A stretch of DNA of 16,823 nt from Clostridiales bacterium. Lineage in GTDB: Bacteria > Bacillota > Clostridia > TANB77 > CAG-508. The stretch lies in contig DXVF01000023.1 of NCBI GenBank assembly GCA_019417465.1, positions 1-16,823 on the forward strand. The letters run 5' to 3'. The notes beneath the pieces were generated by a model. That model was not told where the DNA came from. It made no database searches and saw nothing but the letters and a program-made list of their open reading frames with translations. Shown here in pieces: positions 1-8,172 of the stretch. The stretch's first letter is position 1. Every line of letters begins with the position of its first letter. Both the position numbers and the translations under genes were made by a program.

Positions 1-2
1 AA

Positions 3-827
3 TTGAAAGATTTAAAACCTGTTCATATACAAAAATTCTATGACTCTTTATATGCAAAGGGATTGAATGGAAATTCTATATTACATTATCATGCCAATAT
101 AAGAAAGGCTTTAGATACTGCAATGAAACTTGATATTATTCCAACTAACCCTGCTGATAAAATTGAAAGACCAAAGAAAAATCAATTTATTGGCGATCAT
201 TATACTTTAGAAGAATTACAAATACTTTTTGAAAAATCTAAAAATGATCCATTAGAATTAGTAATATTAATCGCAAGTTTTTATGGATTAAGAAGAAGTG
301 AAGTTTTAGGTTTAAAATGGTCTGCTTTTGACTTTACTAATAATACAATAACAATTAAACATAAAGTAATTGAGGCTATTGTAGATGATAAAAGAACATT
401 GCTTTTGAAAGACAAAACTAAAAACAAATCAAGTTATAGATCTTTACCTTTAATTTCAGAAATTAAAGAGGCTTTACTTGAACACAAAAAGAAAATTGAA
501 AACAATAAAAAATTATGTGGAAATAGTTATATGAAAGACTATAAAGATTATATTTTTGTAGATAGTGTTGGAAAAATATTTAGACCAGAATATATTACAG
601 ACCATTTTTCTTTACTATTAAAAAAGCAAAATTTGCGACATATTCGTTTTCATGATTTAAGACATTCTTGTGCTAGTTTATTGTTAGCAAAAAATGTTCC
701 TATGAAAGCAATACAAGAATGGTTAGGTCATTCTACCTATTCTACTACTGCTAACTTATACACACATTTAGAAAGTAACACAAAGAATATCTCTGCAAAT
801 GTTTTATCAGAAGCAATTAGTTTTTGA
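3..827 (+). CDS. Tyrosine recombinase (phage/ICE integrase), C-terminal part, cut by left edge
   Basis: Site-specific recombinase that would integrate or excise a mobile element. The frame is open to the left edge, so the TTG at position 3 is only the first codon visible; family members run to about 380 residues, so roughly 100 N-terminal residues (arm-binding domain) lie outside. Visible residues 1-60 resemble the end of the helical core-binding domain. The catalytic domain follows with all expected residues: R97 in GLRRSE, probable K140 in the beta-hairpin KTKNKSSYR, H217 and R220 in HDLRH, H243 in WLGHS and the nucleophile Y253 in NLYTH. The catalytic half is therefore intact. It is the only plus-strand gene in the left 11 kb and converges on the GNAT operon, so it may belong to a different element from the serine recombinase at 8563-10380. 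Family assignment is firm; which attachment site it uses cannot be told. Confidence 0.93.
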   Translation: MKDLKPVHIQKFYDSLYAKGLNGNSILHYHANIRKALDTAMKLDIIPTNPADKIERPKKNQFIGDHYTLEELQILFEKSKNDPLELVILIASFYGLRRSEVLGLKWSAFDFTNNTITIKHKVIEAIVDDKRTLLLKDKTKNKSSYRSLPLISEIKEALLEHKKKIENNKKLCGNSYMKDYKDYIFVDSVGKIFRPEYITDHFSLLLKKQNLRHIRFHDLRHSCASLLLAKNVPMKAIQEWLGHSTYSTTANLYTHLESNTKNISANVLSEAISF

Positions 828-898
828 TAAAATAAAAAAATTATCATATTTAAACCCACTCTCAAAAATAAGTTTAATTAGATAATTCTTTAAATTGG

Positions 899-929
899 CT
901 CGTTTGCGAGAGACGTTTTCGAAAAGTCT
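899..929. repeat. Two adjacent short inverted repeats downstream of the integrase
   Basis: The 841-1090 gap between the convergent integrase and GNAT genes holds CTCG-TTTG-CGAG (899-910) and directly after it AGAC-g-TTTT/AAAA-GTCT (911-929). Neither is followed by a clear T-run, so they are weak terminator candidates. They could equally be binding sites near an element end, given the neighbouring integrase gene. No gene is supported in this gap. Confidence 0.35.
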
Positions 930-1090
930 GTCGCAAAAAAGTTACTTATTTCCGTTTCAAATATAGTTATTGCAGGTGTTTCAATATTTTATACCCACAT
1001 TTTTGAAATTTGTTGCTTTAACTATGTTTTTAATTTAACATAAATTTTTAGGTTTTGCAAGAGCAAATTTAAAACTTTTCTATATAGGCT

Positions 1091-1570
1091 TTATGACAAT
1101 TCTAATTTATATAATCTTTGTATTCTTTGCTCTTTATTATAAGTATCAATATTAGAAACATATTTCCAACCAAATTTTTCATATAAATTTATATGTTTCG
1201 TATATAACCATAATTCATTTGAATTTATATTTTTTTGTGCATTTTCTTTAACACTTTCCATTAGTTTTCTGCAAATTCCTTTACTTCTATACGCTTTATC
1301 TACATATACATTTGCAAGCCATGGATATATGTCAGGTCTAACAAACAAATCTTCATAAGAAAATTGATACATACCTACAATTTCATCATTTATAAATGCT
1401 CCATAAGTCTGTGGCAATCTATTTTCTTGTAGACTATTCTTAACAAAAACTTTTACTTGTTCAAATGTATGCATTTCATCTTTTCCCCACCATTCATACA
1501 TCCATTCTGTTATTTTATTAAGATTACTTTCATTTATTTCAGTTATTTTCTTTATTTCAATTGCTTCCAT
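1091..1570 (-). CDS. GNAT family N-acetyltransferase
   Basis: Predicted acetyl-CoA-dependent N-acetyltransferase of about 159 residues, a normal length for a single GNAT domain. The acetyl-CoA-binding motif A is visible as LANVYVDKAYRSKGICRKLM, with the R/Q-x-x-G-x-G/A pattern (RSKGIC). The C-terminal motif B part follows as LYTKHINLYEKFGW. An ATG at 1579 sits directly against the AAAGGA Shine-Dalgarno sequence with no spacer; the ATG at 1570 has a normal spacer of about 9 bases, so it is the better start. It is the last gene of the minus-strand cargo operon, about 16 bases after the tandem GNAT gene. The substrate cannot be predicted from sequence. Confidence 0.85.
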   Translation of the reverse strand: MEAIEIKKITEINESNLNKITEWMYEWWGKDEMHTFEQVKVFVKNSLQENRLPQTYGAFINDEIVGMYQFSYEDLFVRPDIYPWLANVYVDKAYRSKGICRKLMESVKENAQKNINSNELWLYTKHINLYEKFGWKYVSNIDTYNKEQRIQRLYKLELS

Positions 1571-1586
1571 ATAATTCATTCCTTTG

Positions 1587-2733
1587 CTAATCTATAATTC
1601 CATCTTCTTTCATCATTAATACACTTTTTTCATGAGAATCTTCATCCTCTGATATATTTATAAATTTATTATTCCATAGTTCAACTTTCTCATAACACAA
1701 ACTTATACTAAATATCTTTGGCTTTCCTTCAAATATGTCTTTATGTTCTTTATCATTATTATAATATTCTCCTAAATCCATATTTCTTTTATAAAATGAC
1801 TGTGCATCATTATTCCAGATTTCAAAAGTATATAATCTCAAATATTTTTTGTTCAGAGCCTTTGCCATTTCAACTGTATAGTCAAATATTTGCTTTCCAT
1901 ATCCTAGTTTTCGATACTCTTTTTTTACTCCAAACCAACTTAGCCAAACTGTATCTGGATATTCTGGAATTTCATAAAGTCCCGATACACCCACTGGTTC
2001 ATCTCCCATATAAGCAATATATCCTATATAAAATTCCTTTCTTGTGCCTGTAATTTTTGATTTATAAACTGAATATGCACTTGAAGTTGGAAAAATCTCA
2101 TATTGTAACTTTGCTGCTACTTTTATATTATCTTTGCTTATTTCTTCAAATCTCAACTTCTTTATTATCTTGCAGTTTTGTTTTATTCTTTCTTTTCCTG
2201 ATATTGATTCATAAATATTTAATATTTTATCAATAATCATATCATCATCATCTTTCATATTTGAAAATAAATAAGGTACATATATAACATCAAATAAAAA
2301 TAAATCAAAATTTAATCTTTTAAATCCTAGATTTTCATAGAAATTCTTTCTTTTTTCTCTTGATAAATTTTCTTTTTCATCTTTACCTAATCCGTGGCTT
2401 TTCGATTTCTACAAAAATGCCACTACTTTGTTTTTCTTGCTCTAGTAAAATTTTTAATGCTTTCGTACCAATTTTATTATTTCTATATTGTGGTAATATT
2501 GCCAAATAATCTAGTACAGCATACCCATTAGCTTTTACTCTATTTAATATCATAAAGCCTGCTATTTCATTTTTATATAAAATTTCTATAATCGTCGTAT
2601 ACTTTTTTTCATAAGATGATTGTATTAATTCTATTGGCTTTCTTTCGTCTTCTGGAAATATCTCTAAATAATATGTATATACTTCTTTTCTAAATTCTTC
2701 TATTCCTATGTCTTTTAATTCTATATTTTCCAT
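1587..2733 (-). CDS. Tandem double-GNAT acetyltransferase, interrupted by one apparent +1 frameshift at a CGG codon
   Basis: In the genomic frame there are two pieces: 2733-2383 (ends KPRIR) and 2258-1587. Skipping one base, the C at 2394, joins them without a stop and gives a protein of about 381 residues. The first half then has a complete GNAT domain: motif A LAILPQYRNNKIGTKAL, then EIEKP-GLG at the shift (G114), then the expected FYENLGFKRL. A second GNAT domain follows, starting near KLRFEEISKDNIKVA, with motif A WFGVKKEYRKLGYGKQIF. The in-frame codon at the shift is CGG (2394-2392) followed by A; GGA in the new frame gives a PG pair typical of GNAT proteins at this place. The start overlaps the stop of the upstream gene as TAATG, indicating translational coupling. 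Whether the shift is decoded, a mutation or a sequence error is unknown. The natural joining of two GNAT domains is inferred from the continuous frame. Confidence 0.7.
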
Positions 2734-3563
2734 TATATATTGTAACTCCTATCATTTATTTTTATATAATAATATTCTGTGCAAATATCCTTAAACCCTA
2801 ATTTTCTATATGTATCTGCTGGATAATATCCTTCTTCTGTTTGTAAAAATGCTAATTTTAATCTCTTATCTTTACACATCTGTAATTGTTGTTTTATAAT
2901 TTCTTTTCCTATTCCTTTACATCTAAATTCTTTTTTAACTGCTAGCCCATATATTCCATAAATTTCATTATCCCATACACCACTTGTTACTCCTACAATT
3001 TCATCATTTACTTTAGCAAAATAAAATTCATCTGTATATTCGTTTTGTACTTTTTTGTAATTTTCATAAACTTTTTTATAAACAGAATCTAAATCTCCAT
3101 AAGGATCATCTTCTTCTCCTGTTTGATATGCTTTTATCATTTCTTCACTATATAATTTCATATCAGTAGTTTTTTCAAGTTTTACATCTAAACTACAATT
3201 TATTTTAATATTTTCTAGATTATCAAAATCATCATATATTTGCCATACTTCATTTGAAATTAATTTATATGTATCATCAAAAAATAACTCTTTTTCATTA
3301 TATATCTCTTGCATAAAAGGTAGTATAGCAACAGCAACCTCTCTATCCTTATCTTTCATTTTAGGAATAGCTTGTAAAATAATTTTATCAAATTCTTCTT
3401 TACTATTTGCTTTTATATCTGTAATAAAATTGTACCAATAATCTTTTATTTTGTTATGATATGCCATACTGTAGTTTTCATATTTATCTATTCCATCAAA
3501 CTGAAATCCTAAATTAGCATACATATTAAAATGATGTAACTTCTTTATTAATTCTAAATCCAT
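2733..3563 (-). CDS. GNAT family N-acetyltransferase with N-terminal extension
   Basis: A 276-residue protein. The first 120 residues have no recognisable motif and may be a helical substrate-binding part. The C-terminal portion, from about residue 128, is a GNAT domain with DEIVGVTSGVWDN (strands before motif A), motif A GLAVKKEFRCKGIGKEI and the closing ADTYRKLGFKD. RCKGIG is the acetyl-CoA pyrophosphate loop. The start has an AGGAGA Shine-Dalgarno site close upstream and follows the preceding stop by 18 bases; its stop overlaps the next ATG. It therefore sits in the middle of the cargo operon. The substrate is unknown; related proteins are annotated only as GNAT. Confidence 0.85.
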   Translation of the reverse strand: MDLELIKKLHHFNMYANLGFQFDGIDKYENYSMAYHNKIKDYWYNFITDIKANSKEEFDKIILQAIPKMKDKDREVAVAILPFMQEIYNEKELFFDDTYKLISNEVWQIYDDFDNLENIKINCSLDVKLEKTTDMKLYSEEMIKAYQTGEEDDPYGDLDSVYKKVYENYKKVQNEYTDEFYFAKVNDEIVGVTSGVWDNEIYGIYGLAVKKEFRCKGIGKEIIKQQLQMCKDKRLKLAFLQTEEGYYPADTYRKLGFKDICTEYYYIKINDRSYNI

Positions 3564-3581
3564 AACACATCTCTCCTAAAT

Positions 3582-4847
3582 TTATATTTCATATCTTGTG
3601 TCTATATTAATATAATCATTTTTAGGTATTAACACGATATTTAAAACATTTTCTTTAATACAAGATTTCATATCTGATATTAATTCATTTTTATTTTTTA
3701 TCATAAAATTAGTATATATTTTTATGATTTTACTAATATGCAAACTATTGTCTAATAAAGGAACAACTATGTTTTCTCTAACCTCACCTATATTACTGTT
3801 CTCCTCTTTTATCAATTCCTTTATATTTTCTTCATTTACTTTGCTAGCATCTAGCTTTAGTGTAATTTCTTTTTCTTTTTTGATATTTTTCTGCATTAGA
3901 AGTTTTTCTAAAAAACTTATGCTATCATAATCTGATTTTGTAAATTTATCTGTTCTTGTTAAATTTAGATTAAATGTTGTATTTATCTTTTTTAATATTT
4001 CGCAAAATTTTATTGTATTTTTTAAAATAGAAATATCATGTCTTACTGGCAACCTTCCAATCATACTTTTCTTTGGATTATCAATAAATTTCATATACAT
4101 TTCTTTTCCTTCTGCAATATTTAATAATATTTTATAGAACATTATACTTGCATCTAAATTATCTTTATATCTATTATTAATATTAAAGTTAAAATTAAAT
4201 TGTATATCTGCACTTTTATTATCTTCATTTATATTACTAACTACAAACTTTATTTTTACTACAATATAACTATCTTGTTTCTCATTATCTAAATAGGTTA
4301 TATTATCATCTTCTTTTTTTACAATTTTTAATTGTATTCCATTCACTATAAAATCACTATCTATAAAACCAATAGAAACAGTTGGTACACTAGGAAATCT
4401 TTGTGGATAAATATATGCTGCTACAATTTCTTCATCTATAAATGGTTGATATGGATCTACCTCTTCTCCCAATTTTTGAATAGTAGAATTAACTTTTACT
4501 TTTATAGGTTCTTGATTGTTATAGCTATCTTGAAGCATTTTATTCAAATCTTTATATCCTTTATATTTATCATCTATTACTGTAACATTACTTTGAATTG
4601 ACAATGGATATTTCTTTTCTGCCTCTTTATTTGCTGGAATACTTTTATACCCTATTTTTCCATTAGGAAACTTATCAATACCTGTATAAAAATATGGATA
4701 TAGCTTGTGTTGTTTTTTTGTCATTTCTAAAAGTAAGTCTGAATCTATAACTATTTTATTATTATAATTATTTTGTGCTATTGTGTTATTATTTCCTATA
4801 AATTGTGCTATATTACTCTGGTTTTCTTCTTTATTTGTTTTCTCCAT
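3582..4847 (-). CDS. Unknown 421-residue protein with N-terminal IGNNNT motif
   Basis: No known family was recognised. The protein is soluble-looking, asparagine- and lysine-rich, without signal peptide or membrane segments. The N-terminal 30 residues are low-complexity and polar with QFIGNNNTI (residues 15-23). The middle part (about 100-260) is rich in beta-strand-like alternation such as VPTVSIGFIDSDFIVNGIQLKI, and the last 150 residues look helical. It starts 17 bases inside the end of the small membrane-protein gene (4831-5022), with AGGAGA upstream, so the two are translationally coupled. The upstream partner carries a similar motif, NIGSNNSI, in its own tail. This resembles the layout of bacterial amyloid-signalling pairs (RHIM-like motif in a membrane effector and in a sensor), but that is inference. 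Its place next to a YhcG nuclease hints at a defence or stress role. Confidence 0.7.
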   Translation of the reverse strand: MEKTNKEENQSNIAQFIGNNNTIAQNNYNNKIVIDSDLLLEMTKKQHKLYPYFYTGIDKFPNGKIGYKSIPANKEAEKKYPLSIQSNVTVIDDKYKGYKDLNKMLQDSYNNQEPIKVKVNSTIQKLGEEVDPYQPFIDEEIVAAYIYPQRFPSVPTVSIGFIDSDFIVNGIQLKIVKKEDDNITYLDNEKQDSYIVVKIKFVVSNINEDNKSADIQFNFNFNINNRYKDNLDASIMFYKILLNIAEGKEMYMKFIDNPKKSMIGRLPVRHDISILKNTIKFCEILKKINTTFNLNLTRTDKFTKSDYDSISFLEKLLMQKNIKKEKEITLKLDASKVNEENIKELIKEENSNIGEVRENIVVPLLDNSLHISKIIKIYTNFMIKNKNELISDMKSCIKENVLNIVLIPKNDYINIDTRYEI

Positions 4848-5022
4848 TGTTTCTATTCTCCTGTTTTATTGAATTATTACTTCCTATGTTAATACTACTA
4901 TTTTTTTGTTTATTTATGTTATATTTCTTTTTAGTATAAAATGTTCCTCCAGCAAAACCTGCCCAAAATGTTACAAGAACTATAATTAGTTCTAAAATTA
5001 GTTTTGTCATATCTGTATCCAT
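4831..5022 (-). CDS. Small single-pass membrane protein
   Basis: A 63-residue protein with one clear hydrophobic segment (about residues 8-28, LILELIIVLVTFWAGFAGG) followed by a basic stop-transfer cluster TKKKYNINKQK and a polar asparagine-rich tail with INIGSNNSI (44-51). The charge pattern suggests N-out/C-in topology. The ATG at 5022 has a GAGGAG Shine-Dalgarno site about 6 bases upstream. It follows the YhcG gene by 18 bases and overlaps the next gene by 17, so it belongs to the same operon. The tail motif is echoed in the N terminus of the next protein. It has no recognised family. It may be a membrane anchor or effector that recruits the 421-residue partner, which is inference only. 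Confidence 0.75.
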   Translation of the reverse strand: MDTDMTKLILELIIVLVTFWAGFAGGTFYTKKKYNINKQKNSSINIGSNNSIKQENRNNGENK

Positions 5023-5040
5023 AAATTTCTCCTCTTTAAT

Positions 5041-6063
5041 TTATTCTAATCCTTCTAATCTCTTCTTTATTTCCTCTGGTGAAGGTAATAAATTCTTCAT
5101 TTGTTCTGGTAATGTATCTCTTATTTGATATGTAGATACTCCTATCGGCTTATCACTATCGCTTAATGCATATTCTACTACTGTTCTATTTTTACTTTTG
5201 CATATTATAATTCCTATTGATGGATTTTCATGTTCCATTTTTACTTGCTTATCTAATGCAGTTAGGTAAAATTGAAGTTGTCCAACAAATTCAGGTTTAA
5301 ATTCTCCTATTTTTAATTCTATTGCAATTAGACTTTTTAAACTTCTATGATATAGTAATAAATCTATATAGAAGTCATCACCACCAACATTTAAATGATA
5401 TTGACTTCCCATAAAAGCAAAATTTCCGCCCATTTCTTCTAAAAATCCTTTAATATTATCAACTAATGCTCTTTCTAATTCTTTTTCAGAATGTTCTTCT
5501 GATAATTCCAAAAAATCAAACATATACTCATCTTTTACTGCAAGTTTTGCTTGGTTAATATATTTTTCAGGTAATGCTTTATCAAAATTGGTTTGATTTA
5601 AAAGATATTTCTCATATGTTTTATTTTCAATATGATTAATTAATACATCTTTTGTCCAACCATATTTTTTAGTCATTTTTATATAAAATTCTCTTTCAAG
5701 TAAATCTTTACACTTTTCTACTATTGCAATATTTTTAGTCCAACTAATTTCTCGCACGAGTGGTGCGAGATTTTCTATATCTTTATATGTAAGATAAAAA
5801 TTTCTCATTCTCCATAGATTACTTGCAGAAAATCCTTGAACATCTGGAAATTCTTTTTTCAATTCTTTTGCTAATAGTTCAACAATTGATTTTCCCCAAC
5901 CTTTTTCTTGTTGTTGATTATATATTTCTTGTCCGATTCCCCAATACAAGCTAATTAGAGTCTTATTAACTGCTCTCATTGCTTCATATTGGCTATTTCT
6001 AATTTTATTTTTAATTTCTCCTATAAAGTTCTTATAATCTTCGTTTATTAGATTATTTTCCAC
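5041..6063 (-). CDS. YhcG-type PDDEXK nuclease (DUF1016)
   Basis: A 340-residue protein, full length for the family. The N-terminal DUF1016 helical domain is clear: LYWGIGQEI (39-47), GWGKSIVELLAKEL, FSASNLWRMRNFY and PLVREISWTKNI. The C-terminal PDDEXK nuclease domain shows D234 (FYIDLLLYHR) and E249-x-K251 (AIELK), followed by GQLQFYL, so the active site looks intact. Members cut or bind DNA and are often carried on mobile elements, sometimes near restriction systems. The start is GTG at 6063 with GGAGG 7 bases upstream. It is first in a minus-strand operon behind a good promoter (6159-6187) and two leader hairpins. No restriction or methylase gene is adjacent here; the partners are a membrane protein and an unknown protein. 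Confidence 0.92.
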   Translation of the reverse strand: MENNLINEDYKNFIGEIKNKIRNSQYEAMRAVNKTLISLYWGIGQEIYNQQQEKGWGKSIVELLAKELKKEFPDVQGFSASNLWRMRNFYLTYKDIENLAPLVREISWTKNIAIVEKCKDLLEREFYIKMTKKYGWTKDVLINHIENKTYEKYLLNQTNFDKALPEKYINQAKLAVKDEYMFDFLELSEEHSEKELERALVDNIKGFLEEMGGNFAFMGSQYHLNVGGDDFYIDLLLYHRSLKSLIAIELKIGEFKPEFVGQLQFYLTALDKQVKMEHENPSIGIIICKSKNRTVVEYALSDSDKPIGVSTYQIRDTLPEQMKNLLPSPEEIKKRLEGLE

Positions 6064-6081
6064 TAAACTTCCTCCATTTTG

Positions 6082-6145
6082 AATTTTGCAACATCATGCT
6101 GCAAAATTGATATTTTTCAAATTTGCAACGAAGCATTGCAAATTT
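6082..6145 (-). promoter_or_regulatory. Two TTGCA-containing hairpins in the YhcG operon leader
   Basis: Between the predicted transcription start (about 6152) and the YhcG ribosome-binding site lie two inverted repeats: AAATTTGCAA/TTGCAAATTT (6119-6128 with 6136-6145, 7-base loop) and AATTTTGCA/TGCAAAATT (6082-6090 with 6100-6108). Both share the core TTTGCA. Neither has a T-run, so they are not terminators. They look like a duplicated operator or RNA hairpins that control the operon; a GCAAATTTGC palindrome also overlaps the -35 box at 15201. Confidence 0.5.
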
Positions 6146-6158
6146 CATATTTTTCTTA

Positions 6159-6187
6159 TTTATATCATAAAATTGCTATAAATACAA
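6159..6187 (-). promoter_or_regulatory. Sigma-A-type promoter for the YhcG cargo operon
   Basis: On the minus strand TTGTAT (6187-6182), a 17-base spacer, and TATAAA (6164-6159). The predicted start of transcription is near 6152, about 90 bases ahead of the GTG of the YhcG gene and upstream of two hairpins. It would drive the whole 6063-1091 operon independently of the relaxase gene. Confidence 0.6.
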
Positions 6188-6263
6188 TTATTTTCCAGCT
6201 ATTAATTGATAAAAAATATTTAAAAGGTCATTGTTTTGAAATTTACAACAACCTTTTATATTA

Positions 6264-7649
6264 CTATCTAGCATTTCTATCTTTGTTCTTTTTCTTTGTT
6301 TTATTCATATCTTCTAGTTCTGTTTTTTGCATTTGTCTTTCAATTTTTACAACTTCTTTAACTTTTGGTATATCTTCTAAAATACAATGTACTGTTTTAA
6401 TATTTTTTCTGTATCTAGTTAAAATATTTGTGCAATCACTTATTTTTAGTTTATATTCTGTTATCAACTTATCATCTTTGCAATTTCTTAACTTGTTTCT
6501 ATACTTTTGCCTTAAATTAGTAACATCTTTTATATCTTTTTCAGTTCGTGTAATAAAATTCTTTACATCTTCTACTGTCTTTATTTTCTTTGTTACAATA
6601 AGTCTAATTTCATTTGAATATCTATCCATTTGTCTAACTGCTCTTTTCATTTCTGGTGATAATAGCTCATGCTTTTTTACATTTGGTCTAGTATTTATTC
6701 CTAATAAATAAAATAGCACTAAAAATAACACATCTATTCCAGATAGTTTTTTCATGTTTTTGAAACTACCTTTAACTTTATAGACATTGTATTGCTTGTA
6801 GTTTTTCTTTGGTTTCATTAGCTTATAATAATCTTCTTGCACATAATATGGATTTTGATATACTTTGTCTGCTATATTCTGTGGTAAATATTCTTCTCCT
6901 AATTGATACATTCTTGTTGCTTTTTTATCATTTATTGAACGAATTGTTGGATATTTTCTGTTTGACGCATCATTTATAATATAGCCTTTTTTGTACATTA
7001 CTTTTTTAAACTGGTCATAAGTTAAACATATTGCCACTGCTTCATCTATGGCTTGTCTCATCAAATTATATTTTGTTGGTTCTCCTCTTTTTTCTGCAAA
7101 GTATATACTTCTTGGTGTTTTTCCTTTTGGATTTTCTATAACTGTTAGGTTATTTTCTCTGCATAGTTTGTCTGATAATTCCCTAAAATGATAGTATGCT
7201 CCTTTGTTACAATTAAACTTTTTTCCTGTAAACATATTAACTGAATTTACTACAAAATGATTATGATATGTGCCAGTATTAAAGTGTGTTGCCACTACTA
7301 CTTGATATTCACTCCACATTTCTTTTGCAAGTTCTACTCCAATTTTGTGTGCAAGTTCTGGTGATATTTCTCCAGTTTTAAAACTCTGGTATGCATGATA
7401 TGCTATATTTCCTGTACATTTATTAAATTTTTTCTGCACAAAATTCATTTCTTCATAAGCTGTTTTGCTATTACAATTTACTCCTGTTACATACATAGTT
7501 TTCTCATTTTCATCAATAGTCTTTTCATTATTTTCTGCATACATTAATATTTGTTTTAAGTCAGAAAATTTTGTTTTTTCTGGATTTTTCGCATAATTTA
7601 CTACACGAGATAAGCTATCTTTAATTGCCCATATTTTCGTTGTTGCCAT
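6264..7649 (-). CDS. HUH relaxase (MobA/MobL-like, as in Tn1549/Tn4451-type elements)
   Basis: DNA relaxase that would nick the element's oriT and lead the strand into a recipient. About 461 residues from the ATG at 7649 (MATTKIWAIKDSLSR), the usual N terminus of this family; in-frame ATGs at 7655-7661 are closer to the AAAGGAGA site and cannot be excluded. Seen: DSLSRVVNYAKNPEKT (motif with Y19), AYHAYQSF, and the metal-binding HUH motif ATHFNTGTYHNHFVVNSV with H122, H129 and H131. The C-terminal third is lysine-rich and helical. The start overlaps the end of mobC by about 29 bases, the usual arrangement. The HUH histidines are intact, so the enzyme looks active. Confidence 0.92.
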   Translation of the reverse strand: MATTKIWAIKDSLSRVVNYAKNPEKTKFSDLKQILMYAENNEKTIDENEKTMYVTGVNCNSKTAYEEMNFVQKKFNKCTGNIAYHAYQSFKTGEISPELAHKIGVELAKEMWSEYQVVVATHFNTGTYHNHFVVNSVNMFTGKKFNCNKGAYYHFRELSDKLCRENNLTVIENPKGKTPRSIYFAEKRGEPTKYNLMRQAIDEAVAICLTYDQFKKVMYKKGYIINDASNRKYPTIRSINDKKATRMYQLGEEYLPQNIADKVYQNPYYVQEDYYKLMKPKKNYKQYNVYKVKGSFKNMKKLSGIDVLFLVLFYLLGINTRPNVKKHELLSPEMKRAVRQMDRYSNEIRLIVTKKIKTVEDVKNFITRTEKDIKDVTNLRQKYRNKLRNCKDDKLITEYKLKISDCTNILTRYRKNIKTVHCILEDIPKVKEVVKIERQMQKTELEDMNKTKKKNKDRNAR

Positions 7650-7941
7650 CTGCATCATCATCTCCTTTATGATTATATACATCTAGAAAATCACTTTGCA
7701 TCTTTTCTATTTTATCTTTTATTTCATCATTATTTAGATAAGGAATTTGATATTTTAAGTCGGTTATTCCTGTATATATTTTATAAATTTTTTCATCTGG
7801 TACTTCATAAATTTTTTGTTGTAATCCAGATTTTCTTAAATAACCTGATAAAGATAATTTACTCCTTTTTGCATTTCTTTGTAATTTTTTCTTTTCGTTT
7901 TCACTTACTCTGACATTAATTCCTGTTGTTCTATTTCTCAT
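7621..7941 (-). CDS. mobC: MobC-like relaxosome accessory protein
   Basis: A 106-residue basic protein with the ribbon-helix-helix signature of mobilization proteins: RTTGINVRVSENEKKKLQRN then AKRSKLSLSGYLRKSGL (residues 4-40). It would bind oriT and help the relaxase open DNA. The C-terminal tail is acidic and asparagine-rich and overlaps the relaxase start in another frame. The gene begins right beside the putative oriT at 7942-8172, the normal position. Translation initiation at ATG 7941 is supported by the AAAAGGA-like sequence upstream. Confidence 0.85.
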   Translation of the reverse strand: MRNRTTGINVRVSENEKKKLQRNAKRSKLSLSGYLRKSGLQQKIYEVPDEKIYKIYTGITDLKYQIPYLNNDEIKDKIEKMQSDFLDVYNHKGDDDADGNNENMGN

Positions 7942-8059
7942 AATTTTTCACATCCTTTTTCATAAATTTTGTTTCACTTTTTGGTAAAATTTCTATCAAA
8001 AAATTTAATTTTTCTTTTCAATTTTGCTCTATTTTTTTATTCGTTAATTAGGGGTTATA

Positions 8060-8114
8060 GGGGATTGAAATCCCCTTTCAACGTAAGTTGTCGGTTTTGT
8101 GGCAATACAAAACC
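8060..8114. other. Putative oriT of the MobC/relaxase module (inverted repeats)
   Basis: The 7942-8172 gap between mobC and tnpV has no gene. It contains GGGGATT-GA-AATCCCC (8060-8075), CCCC-rich flanks on the minus strand and GGTTTTGT/ACAAAACC (8093-8100 with 8107-8114, 6-base loop). It is the most GC-rich noncoding patch of the element and lies directly upstream of mobC and the relaxase, where this type of element carries its transfer origin. The nick position cannot be fixed from sequence alone. Confidence 0.55.
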
Positions 8115-8172
8115 TATACTCGCTACACTGATAGATATAAATTTGTACTCCCCTCTAATAGACATTTTTGAT

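Noticed and set aside
828..860. Hairpin TGATAA/TTATCA after the integrase
   Set aside because: Only six A-T-rich pairs with a long loop; too weak for a terminator call.
890..990. Open minus-strand frame of about 33 codons containing TPAITIFETEISNF
   Set aside because: No start codon or ribosome-binding site, and stops on both sides; could be a remnant but too short to claim.
5755..5775. Inverted repeat CTCGCAC/GTGCGAG
   Set aside because: Lies inside the YhcG gene over the conserved LAPLVREIS codons; explained by coding constraint.
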